Positions 61,498-64,000 of a stretch of 64,000 bases of DNA are shown here, piece by piece (the first letter of the stretch is position 1; the number at the start of each line of letters is the position of its first letter). The position numbers and the translations under genes were made by a program. The notes below the pieces were generated by a model. The model was not told the origin of the DNA. It saw nothing but the letters and a program-made list of their open reading frames with translations, and did no database searches. Source of the DNA: SZUA-318 sp964412015 (lineage in GTDB: Bacteria; Gemmatimonadota; Gemmatimonadetes; Longimicrobiales; Gaopeijiaceae); the NCBI GenBank assembly GCA_964412015.1, contig CAYPMO010000004.1, positions 97,649 to 161,648 on the forward strand. The letters run 5' to 3'.

Positions 61498-64000
61498 ATG
61501 GGACCCAGGCGCCGCGTCTTCCGGTTGGGGCTCGGGCGCCCTGGTCCCCGGCGTGCCGTGGACTGGGAGATCGAGCACTACCTGACCGAACAGGCGGACC
61601 GGCTCACGGCCCAGGGGTGGAGCGAGGAGGACGCTCGCCGGGAGGCCGAGCGTCGCTTCGGCAACCTGGCGCGCCACCGGCGGCGGATCGTGGCGGCCGA
61701 TTGGAGGGGGAGGACGATGAGGACGGGTGTCGCGGGGTGGGAGGCGGTGCGGTCGGCGGGTGCGCAGGCGCTCCGGGGGATCCGACGGTCGCCCGGATTC
61801 GCGCTCGGGATCATCGTCACCCTGGGCCTCGGCATCGGCGTCAACACGACCATGTTCGGGATGGTGGACCGGATCCTGCTGCGTCCCCCGCACCACGTGG
61901 CGCATCCCGAGCAGGTAAGACGCATCCTCCGCGAGGGGGAGTGGCTCGGCCGACACATGACCACCCCCGCCCTCACCTACCCGGACGTCGTGGACCTGCG
62001 CACGGTGTCGCACTTCGCCTCGGTCGGGGCGTTCACCGGCAGCCGCCGGCTCACTCTGGGTGAGGGCGACGGCGCCACGGAGGTGAGTGCCGTGCTGGCG
62101 ACGCCCGACCTGTTCACCACGCTGGGCGTCGAGGCTCGGCTCGGCCGCGTCTACACCACCGACGAGGACGCCATCGGAGCTTCTCCCACCATCGTGTTGA
62201 GCCATGAGTTCTGGGAGCGCGGGTTCGCCCGGGATGCCGACGTCCTCGGTCGCACGCTGGAGATCTCCGGGACTCCCTACACGGTCATCGGAGTCATGCC
62301 TCGCGGCTTCACGGGCGTGGACCTGGCCCCCGTGGATGTCTGGCTCCCTGCCGTCCTGACCCGCCATGCCCTGGATCGGAGCGATTCATTCCTGGCCGGC
62401 CGTGGCTACTGGTGGCTCCAGGCGGTCGTCCGGGTCGTGGGCGCGGCCTCCGCCGAAGCGGGCTCGGGCGAGGCCACGGCGCTGCTCCTGAACTCGAGGG
62501 CCGACGCCGTCCGGCGGGGCGCGTTCGACGGCAATACCCGAATGTTCACGGCGCCGCTCCTCGCGGCCCGGGGACCGCAGGCCAGCGACACGTCGAGGGT
62601 CGCGCTGTGGCTCGCGGGCGTCTCGCTCGCGGTGCTCCTGATCGCGTGCGCCAACGTGGCCAACCTCTTCCTCGCCCAGGGTGCGGGCAGAAGGCGTGAG
62701 GTGGCGGTGCGCCTGTCCCTCGGCGTGACGCGCGTCCGTCTGGTCGCCGAGCTGGCCTTCGAGGCCATCGTGCTGGCGGGGCTGGGAGGCGCGGTGGCGA
62801 TGGCGGTGGCCCGATGGGGGGGAGGGCCGATACGGACGCTCCTCCTGCCCGCTGTGCTCTGGTCGGGCTCCGGCCTCGACGGGCGGATGCTCGCCGTCAC
62901 GGCCGCGCTGTCTCTCGGCGCCGGCGCGCTGGCCGGGTTGGGGCCTGCCGTCGGGAGCTCCCGTGTGGATCTGAGCCGCGAGCTCACCGAGGGAGGGCGC
63001 GGCAGCTCCCTGCGCCGCTCCGGCCTGCGGCGCGGGCTCACCGTGATCCAGGCGGCGCTCTCCGTCGTGCTCCTCGTGGGCGCCGGGCTGTTCGTACGGA
63101 GCCTCGGGAAGGCCACCGGCCTGGATCTCGGCCTCGATGCCGAACGCCTCGTGCTCGCGAGCCTGGAGCTCCGCGACCCGGACGCCGAGGCCGGGGAGAC
63201 GAGCCGGCTCTACGCGGAAGCCATGGAGCGGGTCCGCGCCGTGCCCGGAGTGACCGGCGTCGCCTTCACCGACGTTCCCTTCCAGTCGTTGAGCGTCGAA
63301 GAAGTGACGCTCCCCGGCGTCGACTCCCTGCCCGTCCGAGGTGGAACCGGGCCAGTCTACTACAGCGTCACGCCCGACTACTTCCGGACCGTCGGTCTCC
63401 GGATCCTCCGCGGCCGGGCCATCCTGGACACGGATGTCGAGGGCACGCCCCTCGTCGCCGTCGTCAACGAGACCATGGCGCGCACGCTATGGCCGGAGGA
63501 GGACGCCCTGGGCCAGTGCTTCCACTTCGACGATCAACCGGACTGCACCACGGTGGTGGGCGTGGTCGAGGGCGCTTCGACAGGTGAGATCGACGAGGAG
63601 CTGGTCCTGGCGTATTACCTGCCGCTGGCCCAGACCGGCTTCGAGGTGGAGGGCCTCTATATCCGGACCGACGGGGACACCGACGCGATCGCAGCGGCTC
63701 TGGCGCCGATCCTCCGGTCCTTCTCGCCTGCGGTGCGCTATGCGGAAGTCCAGACCCTCGACGACATCCTCGCGCCGCAGCGGCTCCCCTGGACGCTGGG
63801 AGCGACTCTCTTCACCGCGTTCGGTGGGCTCGCGCTCCTCGTGGCGGCCGTCGGCCTCTTCAGTCTGCTCGCCTTCGACGTCGCCCAGCGCACGCGCGAC
63901 ATCGGGATCCGCTCGGCGCTCGGGGCCGACAGGACCCGCCTGTTGCGCGAGACGGTCACCCAAGGCGCGGTCCTGGCGGCGATCGGCACGGTCATCGGCC
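61498..64000 (+). CDS. ADOP-type ABC transporter permease (FtsX/MacB-like), cut at right edge
   Basis: At least 834 codons without a stop. Cytoplasmic N-terminal region (DWEIEHYLTEQADRLTAQGW, RREAERRFGN) is typical of ADOP proteins. It is followed by a MacB-type periplasmic domain flanked by spans (ALGIIVTLGLGIGVNTTMFG; LLIACANVANLFLAQGAGRR) and a second duplicated unit (AALSVVLLVGAGLFVRSL; TAFGGLALLVAAVGLFSLL) with a repeat FtsX motif RTRDIGIRSALGADR near the edge. The duplicated orphan permeases have no ATPase fused; the partner ATPase is not in the window. Export or mechanotransduction across the envelope is likely; substrate unknown. Confidence 0.93.
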   Translation, partial: MGPRRRVFRLGLGRPGPRRAVDWEIEHYLTEQADRLTAQGWSEEDARREAERRFGNLARHRRRIVAADWRGRTMRTGVAGWEAVRSAGAQALRGIRRSPGFALGIIVTLGLGIGVNTTMFGMVDRILLRPPHHVAHPEQVRRILREGEWLGRHMTTPALTYPDVVDLRTVSHFASVGAFTGSRRLTLGEGDGATEVSAVLATPDLFTTLGVEARLGRVYTTDEDAIGASPTIVLSHEFWERGFARDADVLGRTLEISGTPYTVIGVMPRGFTGVDLAPVDVWLPAVLTRHALDRSDSFLAGRGYWWLQAVVRVVGAASAEAGSGEATALLLNSRADAVRRGAFDGNTRMFTAPLLAARGPQASDTSRVALWLAGVSLAVLLIACANVANLFLAQGAGRRREVAVRLSLGVTRVRLVAELAFEAIVLAGLGGAVAMAVARWGGGPIRTLLLPAVLWSGSGLDGRMLAVTAALSLGAGALAGLGPAVGSSRVDLSRELTEGGRGSSLRRSGLRRGLTVIQAALSVVLLVGAGLFVRSLGKATGLDLGLDAERLVLASLELRDPDAEAGETSRLYAEAMERVRAVPGVTGVAFTDVPFQSLSVEEVTLPGVDSLPVRGGTGPVYYSVTPDYFRTVGLRILRGRAILDTDVEGTPLVAVVNETMARTLWPEEDALGQCFHFDDQPDCTTVVGVVEGASTGEIDEELVLAYYLPLAQTGFEVEGLYIRTDGDTDAIAAALAPILRSFSPAVRYAEVQTLDDILAPQRLPWTLGATLFTAFGGLALLVAAVGLFSLLAFDVAQRTRDIGIRSALGADRTRLLRETVTQGAVLAAIGTVIG

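Overview
The window is about 64 kb of dense, high-GC bacterial chromosome with no rRNA, tRNA, CRISPR array, transposase or integrase that I can see. The gene set suggests Gemmatimonadota or a close relative. The pointers are a PadR regulator coupled to an ADOP-type (FtsX/MacB-like) permease, several secreted S9, M28 and M20 peptidases, Tat-exported amidases, carboxypeptidase-regulatory-domain proteins with a TonB-plug-like end, and a Stealth-family phosphotransferase. This placement is inference; no marker gene fixes it. Many neighbouring genes overlap by ATGA or GTGA, so translational coupling is common.

Layout. 1-5.6 kb: a partial P-loop GTPase, an amidase coupled to a small protein, an HD-GYP response regulator, a 590-base non-coding stretch and a Bor-like lipoprotein. 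5.7-11.8 kb: a glycogen block (alpha-glucan phosphorylase, GlgB, GlgA). 11.8-16.3 kb: four overlapping minus-strand genes for an envelope phosphoglycan (CDP-alcohol phosphatidyltransferase, glycosyltransferase, Stealth phosphotransferase, flippase). 16.4-25.3 kb: a phosphofructokinase with PPi-type signature residues, an Hpt protein, an M28 peptidase, a YfcC-like transporter, an MFS transporter, a NUDIX hydrolase, an outer-membrane-like protein and acetyl-CoA synthetase. 25.5-33.4 kb: an RsmF-like methyltransferase, a GltS-type symporter, an orphan GroES-like protein, an Asp/Glu racemase, an M20 amidohydrolase and a GHKL ATPase of unknown role.

33.5-41 kb holds three toxin-antitoxin modules, each with a PIN toxin but a different antitoxin fold (CopG-like, Phd-like, AbrB-like). 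Between them lie a DUF4097 protein, a 954-residue multi-repeat surface protein and an N-carbamoyl amino acid hydrolase-like enzyme. 41-44 kb: an S9 peptidase and a small membrane protein. 43.9-51.7 kb is a type IV pilus/type II secretion-like locus built as two converging gene sets. One carries a GspG-like pseudopilin and an assembly ATPase fused to a receiver domain; the other carries the platform protein and four minor-pilin-like proteins. Each set contains one copy of a paralogous single-span membrane protein that I cannot name. 51.7-64 kb: an MTH1187-family protein, EF-P with an Asn loop tip, a second Tat amidase, an FKBP lipoprotein, a membrane class III cyclase, a second S9 peptidase, a helical unknown, a DUF4399 lipoprotein, and the PadR-ADOP pair, which runs off the right edge.

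Together the genes suggest a heterotroph that degrades peptides and amides outside the cytoplasm, takes up amino acids, activates acetate, stores glycogen and builds an unusual phosphate-linked surface polymer. The least explained parts are the split pilus locus with its paralogous anchors and ATPase-receiver fusion, the four-gene phosphoglycan operon, the GHKL ATPase and the plug-bearing repeat protein.
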